From Branchinecta lynchi (taxonomy: Eukaryota; Arthropoda; Branchiopoda; Anostraca; Branchinectidae): a stretch of DNA of 64,000 nucleotides. The translations under genes were made by a program, and so were the position numbers. A model generated the notes under the pieces. The model was not told the origin of the DNA and searched no databases. It saw only the letters and a list, made by a program, of their open reading frames with translations. This document shows positions 12,310 through 23,699 of the stretch, piece after piece; position 1 is the first letter of the stretch, and every line of letters begins with the position of its first letter. The DNA is taken from the NCBI GenBank assembly GCA_023053575.1, contig JAKZAP010000003.1:31998228-32062227 (forward strand), in the 5' to 3' direction.

Positions 12310-12590
12310 GGGAACCGAAAATAAGTTATTTCCTTAAAGTCTAACCGAATGGGGCTTGGATACGACAGTCTATGTACACACCACTTATTCAATTAAATAG
12401 GATGAAGACCCGACGAAATGCGTTGTTTCGTTGCTACGCAATTCATACAAACGATTTTCATCGAATGAACTATTTCGTTCCTGTTGGCGGTACCTCTGTG
12501 TGCTTGTACCTCTATCCTTGAAATATTTAGCAACTACAATAGTAAGCGATAGCCGAAAACGAAACCTTTTTAGGGTCACACACAATCGCG
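12310..12590. repeat. Old dispersed repeat, partner at 24.2-24.5 kb
   Basis: Shares a chain of short matches in the same order with 24240-24490 (GATACGACAGTCTA vs GATACTACAGTCTA, AAAACCCGATGAAA-like words, TTTGGCAACA). Divergence is high, so both are old copies of an unidentified family. Confidence 0.45.
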
Positions 12591-12601
12591 GACGTTCTTC
12601 A

Positions 12602-13430
12602 TAGCTTGTTCACACGGGGCTGAAACAGCGGCCGATTCTCGATCAGCGGCTGATTTACGCGCGTAAATAGCGGTTGAAAAAATTAAAAAAATCAGCCGCT
12701 GATTTTCCAAATAGGCGCTTATTTTCGTCGCGGTCACCGGTCGTGATGAACTAAATCCTTTGGAATGTGACCTTTTATGACTCTAGAGACAGTAAACAGA
12801 CTGTAATTAGGGGAATTATTCAAGCTTGGCGAGTTTTAGGTCAATCCAGTTCAAATTCTGTCAGAGCAATGTGAACATAACATGATTTTTACATTGAGCA
12901 TACAAGGATGATTTCGAAAAAAAGGTAGAATAAGTTTCTAATTTCAATAGCGTATGTTCTGTTTATGTCTGATACTTTTTCAATGTTTTTCTTAGATAAA
13001 ACCTGGATAAAACAATAATTTTCCCATTCAACCTTCACTGAAAAGTGACTGAACAACGCCAAATGATTGCATTGTCTTCTTGTATTATTTATATTTACCA
13101 TTAGTTATATTTGATGTTCAGTTTTAAAAACAACAATATGTAAATTAATTTTATTTGCTTTTTAACTTGAAATTTACCGATTCGCCTAAAATCTGTCAAT
13201 ATTCGATTTGTGGCTTTTATCTACTCTAAAGACTACAAATCAACTACATTTGACTTTGACAAACTCACAAGATGTTTGTGTTAATTTTATATGTTTTGTT
13301 AAAAACAAAAAGAATATTCGGAGTTAGGTTTTTCTTTTTAATTCTCCCGTCAACCCCAAACAGTTGATTTGTCGTCTGAACAGATCAGCCGCTGTTTACG
13401 CGCTTATTTCAGTCCCGTGTGAACAAGCTA
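12602..13430. mobile_element. MITE with TAGCTTGTTCACACGGG inverted ends
   Basis: 829-bp element. The left end TAGCTTGTTCACACGGGGCT and the reverse complement of the right end TAGCTTGTTCACACGGGACT match over about 25 bases with one or two differences. It is flanked by TCA on both sides (12599-12601 and 13431-13433). The 3-bp duplication and GTTCACAC motif suggest a PIF/Harbinger-like derivative, though the duplication is not the usual TWA. The interior is AT-rich and non-coding. Confidence 0.75.
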
Positions 13431-13599
13431 TCAGAAGTGACCTTACAATCTGGATCTCGGCATTTCCTGAGGTTCACTTCATTAGCCATTGAAATGCACC
13501 CTTTTGTTTAAATTCAAATTCCCTTGTTGGGGTGAAATTTGTCTGGTCAGACCAGCAGTGCATATTCTGAACTTCACCACCAAAGCTTCAGGAAAACAA

Positions 13600-13995
13600 A
13601 AAAAACAACAATTAAAGCTCCCTTAAAGGACCCGTCGTACTATTTACTCTTCAACTTACAGTATTTATTTTTTTTTGAATGCTTTACAACTAGGCTGTGC
13701 TTTCAACAAATAACCCACGGTTTTGGCTATTTTAAGCCTTTTCCCGGACCCGTTGACTTATAACGAAAACAGGGAAATGATTTACATAACCGGTTTTTCT
13801 CATGGAAACACTTCTCGCAGACAACCGTCGACAGCGTGATACACATTGAAGGTAGCAAAACATGGCAAGTGAGAGAATCAGCGTGGTTTTGTTAAAGGGG
13901 GCACCGTACGAAATTGGGGTCTCCGGGTATAGAAATATATGGAGTGATTATTGAAGTAGGTTGGGCTAGTATTATAGGTAAGACAGATCCTTTAA
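13600..13995 (+). repeat. Family G repeat
   Basis: Matches the reverse complement of 45405-45745 over most of its length: TTAAAGGACC, AACCCACGGTTTTGGCT, AACCGGTTTTTCTCATGG, GACAACCGTCGACA, AGCAAAACATGGCAAGTGAG, GGGGTCTCCGGGTATAGAA. Nature unknown; neither copy shows coding sequence or clear ends. Confidence 0.7.
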
Positions 13996-14295
13996 CAGAG
14001 CCAAAATAATTTAGTGTCTTTAAATCTATGATTTAACAAGACCTAGGGTTTTGATCGCATCCCTATTTTGATCTCTAATATTTGGTCCAGACAATTGGGT
14101 CTTGTTTTCGCCAGATCCAGTCTTCGCCACGCTAATCATCTGAGAAAACCAAGTTCAGATATACCTCTATAAGCCATATCTATTTTGACGATACTGACCG
14201 AAACTTCCTGCTTTACTTCTGCCAAATTTCCGGTTTCGGCCGCATTCCGAGCGAACTACTTATCCAGCAAAAAAAGAACAATTCAGAAACGAGTT

Positions 14296-16351
14296 CAGCG
14301 TAAAAACACGTTTTGATGATTGTTTCCCTGAAAAAAAGGTGAACTTTTGTTCTTCAGATAAGCCCTATGTTACAAAAGAGATTAAAAATTTGATTAAAAA
14401 GAAATTATTTTTGTTCCGAGCGGGTGACCGACAACAAGCTAATAAGCTGCGGAATAAAATAAAAAATAAATTGAAGAGAGCGGAGGAACAGTATGGTCGT
14501 GAAGTGGATGATCTATGCGAACTAAAACCTCAAAAGTACTACCAGAAAATAAAAAGCATGACTGGAAAATCACATAAAAGTATTGATTTTAATGTTAATG
14601 AGCCCCCAGAACAAACGGCAAATGCCCTTAATGCTCACCTGATAGCTATAGTACAAACTTACCCACCTTTAAGACCGACACCTGAAAGTACTCCAGAAGA
14701 TGAAAGTGAAGGTTCTGGTTTGGCAGTTCCAGAGCTATCAAAGGCTGAGATTGCTTCAAAATTAAAAAAAATGAAAAAAACATCAATTACACCTTTTGAC
14801 ATCCCAGTTCAACTCATAAAAGCTTTCCCAGAGGAGTTAGCTGTACCTCTCCAGAGTATTTATAATATGATTTCTAAAACTGGCCAGTATCCAAAGAAAT
14901 GGAAGCTTGGTTTTGTCACCCCAATCCCAAAAAAAGGATGTCCAAATGATTTTACGGGAGTGAGACCAATTACTATGACTTCAATTTTCAGCAAGATTTA
15001 TGAATCATTTGTTGCAATATGGTTGAAAAAACACCTCCTTTCAATGATTGATAAAAAACAATTTGGGAATTTACCAAAAACTTCGACAACACATTACCTT
15101 GTTAGCTTGATTGATTTTATTTTGAAAAATTTGGATTGCCCAGGGAAGTGGTTAAATTTGATTGCAATAGATTTTAAAAAAGCTTTTGATTTAGTTGATC
15201 ATAATATTTTATTGGAAAAACTGAGACAGAAAAATATTCCGGATTTCATTTTAAAAATTGTGCGTGGTTTTCTAACGGAAAGGCAGCAAGTTGTAAAATA
15301 TAAAGGCCTTCATTCATCTACTAGTGCTATATACTGTGGTGTCCCACAAGGAACCGTGTTGGGACCTCTTTGTTTTTTTATTATGATAAATGATATTGCT
15401 ATTGATGCTGATGAGAGATGGAAGTACGTGGACGATTTGTCACTTGTGGAAGTATTGCATCGATCTTTTAAAAGCCAAGCAATGACAATAGTCCAGGATG
15501 TAGCAACGGAAGCAAAAAATTCAAATATGGTTGTAAATGCGGAAAAAACAACGGTTTTGACCTTTTCTTTTTTATCGGATGAGCCAAGTTTCCACCCTGA
15601 GTTAGATGATGGCCTCCTCTCGGAGGAAATTAATCTCCTTGGAGTCGTCGTTTCGTCTGATCTCTCGTGGAAGAAAAACACTGATAGCATGATTAGAAAA
15701 GCTAATGCGTCTATTGTTATGTTAAAAACACTAACTAAATTTAAGGTCCCTGAAAAAAAGATGTTGCGTCTGTATTGTACGTTTGTTCGTCCTCTTGTGG
15801 AGTATGCTTGTCCGGTTTGGCACTATGGTATTACGAAGGATGAATCTGATCGTATAGAGAATATTCAGAAACGTGCCCTAAGAATTGTGAACAGGGGCCC
15901 TAAAATACCGTACTCTGGCCTTCTTTCTTTATTTGGACTGGATGCGCTGTCTAATAGGAGGCAGAAGTTGTGTCAAAATTTTGGACTAAAACTCCTTGAA
16001 CACCCAACTCTCCGATCCCTTTTACCCCCGGATTTTGAGGTTGAACGCCCAAGGCCACCAAGGCAAGTATCCACCAAAGTCCCGAAGCTCATGCCGATCG
16101 CATGTAACCGGGAAAGATATTGTAATAGTTTCATTCCGAAATTTGTTGATTTTTACAATAATGTTATTTTGTCTTAGTTATTTTGTTATGAATTTTATTT
16201 CGGTTGTTGACTTCAATGGTTTACCTTTTATTTTGATTACGAATTTGATTTTAACAATTGTTGTATATATTACTTGACAAAGGTCAAACAATTTGGTTGG
16301 ACAACTACGAAATTTTGTACCTGAATTATACAATAAATCTAAATCTAAATC
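14296..16351 (+). mobile_element. 5'-truncated non-LTR retrotransposon (CR1/Jockey-like)
   Basis: Inserted in family A with GTA at both junctions. It ends in an (AAATCT)3 tail at 16334-16351. The 5' end falls just after the position of the endonuclease, in the linker that precedes reverse transcriptase, so this is a typical incomplete reverse-transcription product. No stop codon interrupts the coding part, implying recent insertion. Confidence 0.85.
14339..16177 (+). CDS. Non-LTR retrotransposon reverse transcriptase (intact domain)
   Basis: An open frame of 612 codons counted from a GTG; it is really the 3' part of an ORF2 and is open upstream to 14297, so no true start exists. Residues 1-90 are the basic linker following the lost EEP endonuclease (SSDKPYVTKEIKNLIKKK). 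Reverse transcriptase motifs follow: LGFVTPIPKKG, VRPITMTSIFSKIYE, LIAIDFKKAFDLVDH (first catalytic Asp), GVPQGTVLGPLCFFI, KYVDDLSLVE (catalytic YVDD), then LLGVVVSSDLSW and the thumb/C-terminal region IENIQKRALRIV. The YVDD box replaces the commoner YADD; both are used by active LINEs. It would encode a protein copying element RNA at nicked target DNA, but without the endonuclease this copy cannot move by itself. Confidence 0.9.
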   Translation: MNFCSSDKPYVTKEIKNLIKKKLFLFRAGDRQQANKLRNKIKNKLKRAEEQYGREVDDLCELKPQKYYQKIKSMTGKSHKSIDFNVNEPPEQTANALNAHLIAIVQTYPPLRPTPESTPEDESEGSGLAVPELSKAEIASKLKKMKKTSITPFDIPVQLIKAFPEELAVPLQSIYNMISKTGQYPKKWKLGFVTPIPKKGCPNDFTGVRPITMTSIFSKIYESFVAIWLKKHLLSMIDKKQFGNLPKTSTTHYLVSLIDFILKNLDCPGKWLNLIAIDFKKAFDLVDHNILLEKLRQKNIPDFILKIVRGFLTERQQVVKYKGLHSSTSAIYCGVPQGTVLGPLCFFIMINDIAIDADERWKYVDDLSLVEVLHRSFKSQAMTIVQDVATEAKNSNMVVNAEKTTVLTFSFLSDEPSFHPELDDGLLSEEINLLGVVVSSDLSWKKNTDSMIRKANASIVMLKTLTKFKVPEKKMLRLYCTFVRPLVEYACPVWHYGITKDESDRIENIQKRALRIVNRGPKIPYSGLLSLFGLDALSNRRQKLCQNFGLKLLEHPTLRSLLPPDFEVERPRPPRQVSTKVPKLMPIACNRERYCNSFIPKFVDFYNNVILS

Positions 16352-16960
16352 TAGTATCTCCTTATCCGTATAAAGAAGATCTAATAACTACAAACTATAA
16401 AATTTCCGGTTTCCGGACGAATTTTATGTCCGGGTAAAAAATGATTGTCATATACAGACTCAGCGGCTTTCCTTAGCCCTACTGTCATCTAATTAACTTC
16501 AAATAAAACTTTCGCTTTTAATATATTTTCCGGTTTGGCTGGATTCCGGGCGAACTTGTTGTCCGACGAGAAAATGGTTTTCATCAGGTTCAGCATGTCT
16601 TCTTACCCCATAATCGAACGTTTAATCAACTTCAAATAAAACTATTGATTCTAACGAACTTTCCGGTTTTTGCCCGATTCCAGACGAACTAATTATCCGG
16701 CAAGAAAATGATTTTCAACATCGTGTTCAGTATGTCTTCTTACCCCGTAATCGACTATCGCATTACCTGTTTAAAAATATTTTGTTTGCCCATTAATTTG
16801 ACCCCCTTCCCCCACCCCTAAATGTAGGGCTACAGATCCCGTCTACGAACTTGACCTTACCCTTGACCGAACAATTATCAAAATATCTCATTCCCTTCGA
16901 GAGTTATCGTGCTTACAGACGGACGGACAACTTTTGCGATGTCATAGGTATCCCTCCACT

Positions 16961-17308
16961 CAGAGGCGTTACTAGCCAAAATGTTTGGGGGGGGGGGGGC
17001 GAGGCATTTACCGACTGGCTGGTAATTTTGACCGACTTTTTCTGCAGAAAAACGACTGTTTTCAACAATAAAAATAATATTTTTGAAAAAAAATCGACTA
17101 ATTTTCCGAAAATCCAGTGATTTTCAGAAAAACCGACTATTTTGACGAAAAATCAAGAAATTTTCCTAAGAACCGACTGTTCTCATGAAAAAAAAATCGA
17201 CTGTTTTGAAGAAAAATCGCGATGCTTCGCGCCAACTCGGTATTTTTTACCGACTGGCCGACAGCTTTGGGGGGGGCGTCCCCCCCCCCCCCAGTCGTGA
17301 CGCCTCTG
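16961..17308. mobile_element. Family D hAT MITE with exact 8-bp target duplication
   Basis: 348-bp element with ends CAGAGGCGTTACTAGCC and (reverse complement) CAGAGGCGTCACGACTGG. It is flanked by CCTCCACT at 16953-16960 and 17309-17316; removing one copy restores the family A sequence TATCCCTCCACTTACG exactly. Near each end lies a long G or C tract and the words TTTACCGACTGGC. The interior repeats CGACTGTTTT-CATGAAAAA in imperfect tandem. Non-coding. Confidence 0.95.
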
Positions 17309-17336
17309 CCTCCACTTACGTTTTGGGATCCCAAAA

Positions 17337-17582
17337 ACAAGCTGGCTTTTCATTTAAACTTTAATAAAATGTGTCTGAGAAAGAACTATGCAAACTAAGC
17401 GGATTCCTGACTAAGCACAGTTCCTGAGTACTCGAGTTTCCAAACTATACTGATTACTTCAACTCATCAAATGTTAGATAAAGTAAAGTAAGGTGAACAA
17501 AACCTTGCAAGGTAGCCTACTGGGAACCAAAGATCATACCTGTTTAAATTAGTCGAATTGACCTTTCGTCACATAAAGCGAC
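17337..17582. other. Unassigned DNA
   Basis: No feature recognised. Confidence 0.3.
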
Positions 17583-17882
17583 ATATAGTTCGCCCGGAAT
17601 CCGGCTGAAAACGGAAAACTTGTTAAGAGTTAAAAGTTGTATCTGAAGTTGATCAGATGTTCGATATAGGGGTAACGAGATACGCCGAATTCATTCAGGA
17701 GCTTTAGTTTTTGCAAGACAAGTAATTCGCCCGGAGCTCCAGTCGAAACCGGAGATTTGGCAGAAATAAGCCAAGAAAATTTGGTCAATTCCGTCAAAGT
17801 AGATATGATGTATAGCCTAGGAGTAAATATACACATGCTGAATCAATATCTGAACTTGGATTTCTCAGATTAGCCATTGGGT
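17583..17882 (+). mobile_element. Family A fragment
   Basis: Contains two diverged units (AGTTCGCCCGGAATCCGGCT) and the right-hand part to CTGAACTTGGATTTCTCAGA. The remaining right end appears at about 18059-18150, after a 175-bp interruption that carries an unrelated repeat. Confidence 0.7.
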
Positions 17883-17980
17883 TTCTTCTGCTTCATCTTC
17901 TTCTGATCAAACAATCATGATGCCACATTAACACCCCCTAGAATACAATGTTACATCAGAAGTCAGAAGATTCCTAGACA

Positions 17981-18473
17981 ACCTATTTTAGCTACTAGTT
18001 TTTTGCTGACTGCCATACTCCGATTTACTAGCTTCGACAAATCCCAATAGTAAAAATAATCAAGGAGTCTGGCGAAGACAGGATATCTTACAAGACGCAT
18101 TTGTCTGAATCAGATATTAAATTTTCGGGATCCCACCTTAAAACAAGAGCTACGAGCTCATATGGCACTTGTTACGAGTAGGCACGGCTCGGTTATGTCA
18201 ATGATATATCTAGTGTTTGCTAGTTTGCTAACCTATTTTAGCTACTAGTTTTTTGCTGACTGCCATACTCCGATTTACTAGCTTCGACAAATCCCAATAG
18301 TAAAAATAATCAAGGAGTCTGGCGAAGACAGGATATCTTACAAGACGCATTTGTCTGGATCAGATATTAAATTTTCGGGATCCCACCTTAAAACAAGAGC
18401 TACGAGCTCATATGGCACTTGTTACGAGTAGGCACGGCTCGGTTATGTCAATGATATATCTAGTGTTTGCTAG
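17981..18473 (+). repeat. 250-bp tandem duplication of a family A/B junction
   Basis: Copy 1 (17981-18230) and copy 2 (18231 to about 18473) are almost identical. Each contains a 75-bp unique repeat, the family A right end (CAAGGAGTCTGGCGAAGACA to GGGATCCCACC) and then the family B start (CAAGAGCTACGAGCTC, TATGGCACTTGTTACGAG). The duplication therefore arose after B and A were already joined. Confidence 0.85.
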
Positions 18474-21400
18474 GTGTCTTCCCACCAAGTTTCATCTCGA
18501 TCCCTCCACTCATAGCGTTTCCCAAGATTTCCGGTTGCCCCCTCCAGCTCCCCCCAAAAGTCACCGGATCCGGTCCGGATTTTAAGTGGGTCGTCTGAGG
18601 CATGAGGTCTTTCCAAATATCAAGTTCCATCGAGATCCGATCACCCGTTCAAAAGTTATAAATACCTCAAGATTCCGGATTCCCCCTCCCTCCACTCCCC
18701 CACAGTGCCCGAATCGGCTCGGTTATGTCAATGATGTATCTAGTGTTTGCTAGGTGTCTTCCCACCAAGTTTCATCTCGATCCCTCCACTCATAGCGTTT
18801 CCCAAGATTTCCGGTTGCCCCCTGCAGCTCCCCCCAAAAGTCACCGGATCCGGTCCAGATTTTAAGTGGGTCGTCTGAGGTATGAGGTCTTTCCAAATAT
18901 CAAGTTCCGTCGAGATCCGATCACCCGTTCAAAAGTTATAAATACCTCAAGATTCCGGATTCCCCCTCCCTCCACTCCCCCCACAGTACCCGAATCGGCT
19001 CGGTTATGTCAATGATGTATCGAGTGTTTGCTAGGTGTCTTCCCACCAAGTTTCATCTCGATCCCTCCACTCATAGCGGTTCCCGATATTTCCGGTTGCC
19101 CCCCTCCAGCTCCCCCCCAAAAGTCACCGGATCCGGTCCGGATTTTAAGTGGGTCGTCTGAGGCATGAGGTCTTTCCAAATATCAAGTTCCATCGAGATC
19201 CGATCACCCGTTCAAAAGTTATAAATACCTCAAGATTCCGGATTCCCTCTCCCTCCACTCCCCCCCACAGTGCCCGACTCGGCTCGGTTATGTCAATGAT
19301 CTATCTAGTGTTTGCTAGGTGTCTTCCCACCAAGTTTCATCTCGATCCCTCCACTCATAGCGTTTCCCAAGATTTCCGGTTGCCCCCTCCAGCTCCCCCA
19401 AAAGTCACCGGATCCGGTCCGGATTTTAAGTGGGTCGTCTAAGGCATGAGGTCGTTACAAATACTAAGTTTCATCGCGATCCGATCACCCGTTCAAAAGT
19501 TAAAAATACCTCAAGATTCCGAATTCCCCCTCCCTCCACTCCCCCCACGGTGCTCGGATCGGGGAAGTGACTATTTCCAACTTAATCATTTGGGGTCCCT
19601 GATACGCCTGCCAAGTTTTATCGTCCTAGCTTATGTGGAAGTGCCCGAACTAGCAAAACCTGGACAGACCGACAGACCGACGGACGGACAGAAATTGCGA
19701 TCGCTATATGGCACTTGGCCGAAGGGCAAGTGCCATAAAAACTAATTTCAACATTTTTGTTTGTATTGTTTTATTTGTTTGTGTCGGTGAAAACCCATTG
19801 CTTATAGTTCAATGGGCAGATATAACAATCATGATGCCACATTAACACCCCCTAGGTTGCTCCCCCCAAAAAGTCACCGGATCCGGTCCGGATTTTAAGT
19901 GGGTCGTCTGAGGCATGAGGTCTTTCCAAATATCAAGTTCCATCGAGATCCGATCACCCGTTCAAAAGTTATAAATACCTCAAGATTCCGGATTCCCCCT
20001 CCCTCCACTCCCCCACAGTGCCCGAATCGGCTCGGTTATGTCAATGATGTATCTAGTGTTTGCTAGGTGTCTTCCCACCAAGTTTCATCTCGATCCCTCC
20101 ACTCATAGCGTTTCCCAAGATTTCCGGTTGCCCCCAGCAGCTCCCCCCAAAAGTCACCGGATCCGGTCCAGATTTTAAGTGGGTCGTCTGAGGTATGAGG
20201 TCTTTCCAAATATCAAGTTCCGTCGAGATCCGATCACCCGTTCAAAAGTTAAAAATACCTCAAGATTCCGGATTCCCCCTCCCTCCACTCCCCCCACAGT
20301 ACCCGAATCGGCTCGGTTATGTCAATGATGTATCTAGTGTTTGCTAGGTGTCTTCCCACCAAGTTTCATCTCGATCCCTCCACTCATAGCGGTTCCCGAT
20401 ATTTCCGGTTGCCCCCCTCCAGCTCCCCCCCAAAAGTCACCGGATCCGGTCCGGATTTTAAGTGGGTCGTCTGAGGCATGAGGTCTTTCCAAATATCAAG
20501 TTCCATCGAGATCCGATCACCCGTTCAAAAGTTATAAATACCTCAAGATTCCGGATTCCCTCTCCCTCCACTCCCCCCCACAGTGCCCGACTCGGCTCGG
20601 TTATGTCAATGATCTATCTAGTGTTTGCTAGGTGTCTTCCCACCAAGTTTCATCTCGATCCCTCCACTCATAGCGTTTCCCAAGATTTCCGGTTGCCCCC
20701 TCCAGCTCCCCCCAAAAGTCACCGGATCCGGTCCGGATTTTAAGTGGGTCGTCTAAGGCATGAGGTCGTTACAAATACTAAGTTTCATCGCGATCCGATC
20801 ACCCGTTCAAAAGTTAAAAATACCTCAAGATTCCGAATTCCCCCTCCCTCCACTCCCCCCACGGTGCTCGGATCGGGGAAGTGACTATTTCCAACTTAAT
20901 CATTTGGGGTCCCTGATACGCCTGCCAAGTTTTATCGTCCTAGCTTATGTGGAAGTGCCCGAACTAGCAAAACCTGGACAGACCGACAGACCGACGGACG
21001 GACAGAAATTGCGATCTCTATATGGCACTTGGCCGAAGGGCAAGTGCCATAAAAACTAATTTCAACATTTTTGTTTGTATTGTTTTATTTGTTTGTGTCG
21101 GTGAAAACCCATTGCTTATAGTTCAATGGGCAGATATAACAATCATGATGCCACATTAACACCCCCTAGGTTGCTCCCCCCAAAAATTCACCGGATCCGG
21201 TCCGGATTTTAAGTGGGTCGGCTGAGGCATGAGGTCTTTCCAAATATCAAGTTCCATCGAGATCCGATCACCCGTTCAAAAGTTATAAATATCTCAAGAT
21301 TCCGGATTCCCCCTCCCTCCACTCCCCCCACAGTGCCCGAATTGGCTCGGTTATGGCAATGATGTATCTAGTGTTTGCTAGGTGTCTTCCCACCAAGTTT

Positions 21401-22085
21401 CATCTCGATCCCTCCACTCATAGCGTTTCCCAAGATTTCCGGTTGCCCCCTCCAGCTCCCCCCAAAAGTCACCGGATCCGGTCCGGATTTTAAGTGGGTC
21501 GTCTGAGGCATGAGATCTTTCCAAATATCAAGTTCCATCGAGATCCGATCACCCGTTCAAATGTTATAAATACCTCAATATTCCGGATTCCCCCTCCCTC
21601 CACTCCCCCCACAGTACCCGAATCGACTCGGTTATGTCAATGATGTATCTAGTGTTTGCTAGGTCTCTTCCCACCAAGTTTCATCTCGATCCCTCCACTC
21701 ATAGCGTTTCCCAAGATTTCCGGTTGCCCCCTCCAGCCCTCCCCCCAAAAGTCTCTGGATCCGGTCCGGATTTTAAATGGGTTGTCTGAGGCATGAGGTC
21801 TTTCCAAATATCAAGTTTCATCGAGATCCGATCACCCCTGTCAAAAGTTATAAATACCTCAAGATTCCGGATTCCCCCTCCCTCTACTCCTCCCACGGTG
21901 CTCGGATGGGGGAAGTGATTATTTCCAACTTAATCATTTGGGGTCCCTGATACGCCTGCCAAGTTTTATCGTCCTAGCTTATGTGGAAGTGCCCGAACTA
22001 GCAAAACCTGGACAGACCGACAGACCGACGGACGGACAGAAATTGCGATCGCTATATGGCACTTGGCCGAAGGGCAAGTGCCATA
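18474..22085 (+). repeat. Family B higher-order tandem array
   Basis: The basic unit is about 282 bp, starting CGGTTATGTCAATGAT (first bases at 18720, 19001, 19285) and containing CCACCAAGTTTCATCTCGAT, GTCACCGGATCCGGTCC and TCCGATCACCCGTTCAAAAG. Units are grouped into a 1,314-bp super-repeat, about 18549-19861, 19862-21175, then a third, less complete one to 22085. Each super-repeat finishes with GACAGACCGACAGACCGACG, TTGCGATCGCTATATGGC and a hairpin whose arms are TATGGCACTTG and CAAGTGCCATA. The first two also carry a ~105-bp flank ending ATGCCACATTAACACCCCCT. Reading frames in it (for example 19149-19442 and 20462-20743) are duplicates of repeat, not genes. Confidence 0.9.
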
Positions 22086-22089
22086 GAAT

Positions 22090-22293
22090 CAGTCGGTCAG
22101 TAAAAATACCTTGCCCCTTCAGATACTTTGTGTCTGGTGATACTCAGCTGGTAAAATTATGTTTTCGGCAATAATAAATGAGTGAGACGAGATTTTGAAG
22201 CTGCAGACTAAATCAGTTTTGGTTCCTTCGCGTCCCCTTTGCAAGGGTCTCGCGTACCCCTTGGGGTACGCGTACCACCGGTGGGGAACCACT
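22090..22293. mobile_element. Family D scrap joined to a hAT right end
   Basis: 22090-22118 has CAGTCGGTCAGTAAAAATAC and CTTGCCCC as in family D. 22240-22293 reads, reverse-complemented, CAGTGGTTCCCCACCGGTGG and TACGCGTACCCC, a classical hAT terminus. This is the third place where D and a hAT element are adjacent. Confidence 0.6.
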
Positions 22294-23085
22294 GATCTAG
22301 AGCATGTGTTTGTTATTCCCACACAGGTCCATTCCGATCTCTCCAATCTAAGCCGGCCACGTATTTTCCTGTCCCCCCCAACCCTAAATAGTTGTCGGAA
22401 CCGGTCCGGACATGAAGAAGATCATCAGAGACAGGTCCTCTGTTCAGTTATTAAATTTCACTCGAATCCGATCACCGATTCCAAAGTTACGCATGACTCA
22501 ATATTCTGGATTCCCCCTCCCTCCACTCCCCCCAGAAAGATCGGATCGACAAGATTTTTATTTTCAAGTCAGTTTGATCGGTCCCTGACATGCCTGCCAA
22601 GTTTCGTCGTGGAAAATCCCCAAAACAGCGATCACCGGAATTCCCGGAGACCCCCTCCACTCAAAGTGTCCGGATTCAGTCCAACCGTGTAAACGATATC
22701 AAGAGCAGATGCTTGTTCTTCCCAGCAAGTTTCGCTCCGATCCCTCCATTAGAAACGTTTCTGGAGATTTGCGCCCCCCCCCCCCCCCCCCCGAATCCCC
22801 CAAAGCTGTTGAATCTGGTCTTGGACATCGGAGGCATGTCTTCTATTTAGTTATCAAGTTTCATTCGAATCGGATCACCCGTTTAAAAGTTATACACGGC
22901 TGAATTTTCCGGATTCCCCTTCCCTCCACTCCCATCCCCCAGAAGGTCGGATCGGAAAACTGATTATTTCCAAGTTAGTTTCGTCGGGTCCCTAATAGGC
23001 CTGCCAAGTTTCATTCTCCTAGCACATCTGGAAGTACCCTAACTCGCAGTCGTGGTGCGATTGGTATATGGCACTTGAACTTGAT
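22294..23085 (+). repeat. Diverged family B copy
   Basis: Shows family B landmarks in order at low identity: CCGGTCCGGACATGAAG, GAATCCGATCACC, GATTCCCCCTCCCTCCACTC, CATGCCTGCCAAGTTTCGTC, and an end GGTATATGGCACTTG. A long C tract lies at 22776-22792. Confidence 0.65.
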
Positions 23086-23697
23086 GGTACCACTGGACGT
23101 CAGAGCAAAGGTCAGTCTTACAAAAAAGTGTGAGGAAACAAAGCTATGTACAATGCGGAAACTTTTTGTTTCAACTCCCTATAAGGAAGGTTTGGTGTAG
23201 CCCACCTGACCAGATTGAAACTAAAGACTATAACACCAGAATCTGCGTTACAAGCGCTGATACCATCTGACCACGCCTTATAATAGGAGCCTTGACATGG
23301 ACGAAGACATTTCAAACTTCTTAAAAGATTCGTCGTGCTTATTGTAATTCATTATACTTCAGCAGTCTTTCCATCCGTTCTCGATCCCGAGATTCTTCAC
23401 TTCATAAGTGCAATATGCAAATTTGCCATGATCCGAGGCAAGCGACATGTTATGTGGCTAAAACAGCCGAAGCCGGGGGTTATTTTCTGTAAGCATATAT
23501 TAGTTGTAAAGTAGTAGCAGATTCCTAGACAACTTATTTCCGCTAATATATCTTTACGGCGTTTTTGCAGACTGCTATACTCCAATTTACTAGGTTTAAC
23601 AAATATAAGCGGAGTTTTTTTTTTCTTATCAATTCATTATTATTAGCTACTGCGGGTTGTTTGTATTGTTCGTAGATCCTCATATTAACGTGATAAC
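23086..23697. other. Mostly unassigned DNA, with an old repeat at 23430-23610
   Basis: 23430-23610 resembles parts of family G (AACAGCCGAAGCC, GGTTATTTTCTGTAAGC) and the repeat at 17965-18060 and 28650-28750 (AGATTCCTAGACAACTTATT). No gene seen. Confidence 0.4.
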
Positions 23698-23699
23698 TT

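Larger units (their letters stand above)
14036..17336 (-). mobile_element. Family A element split by a LINE and a hAT MITE
   Basis: Right-end part 14036-14295 and the rest 16349-17336 together make one minus-strand family A copy (ends CCTTTGGTCTTGTT-like at 14036, GGGATCCCAAAACG at about 17330). It is interrupted by the LINE at 14296-16351 and by the family D MITE at 16961-17308. In both cases the host sequence resumes at the expected base. Confidence 0.85.

Noticed and set aside
19149..21059. Duplicated 93-99-codon ORF pairs as a small gene family
   Set aside because: They are the family B units read in frame; third copies are broken and codons follow the repeat, including its microsatellite.
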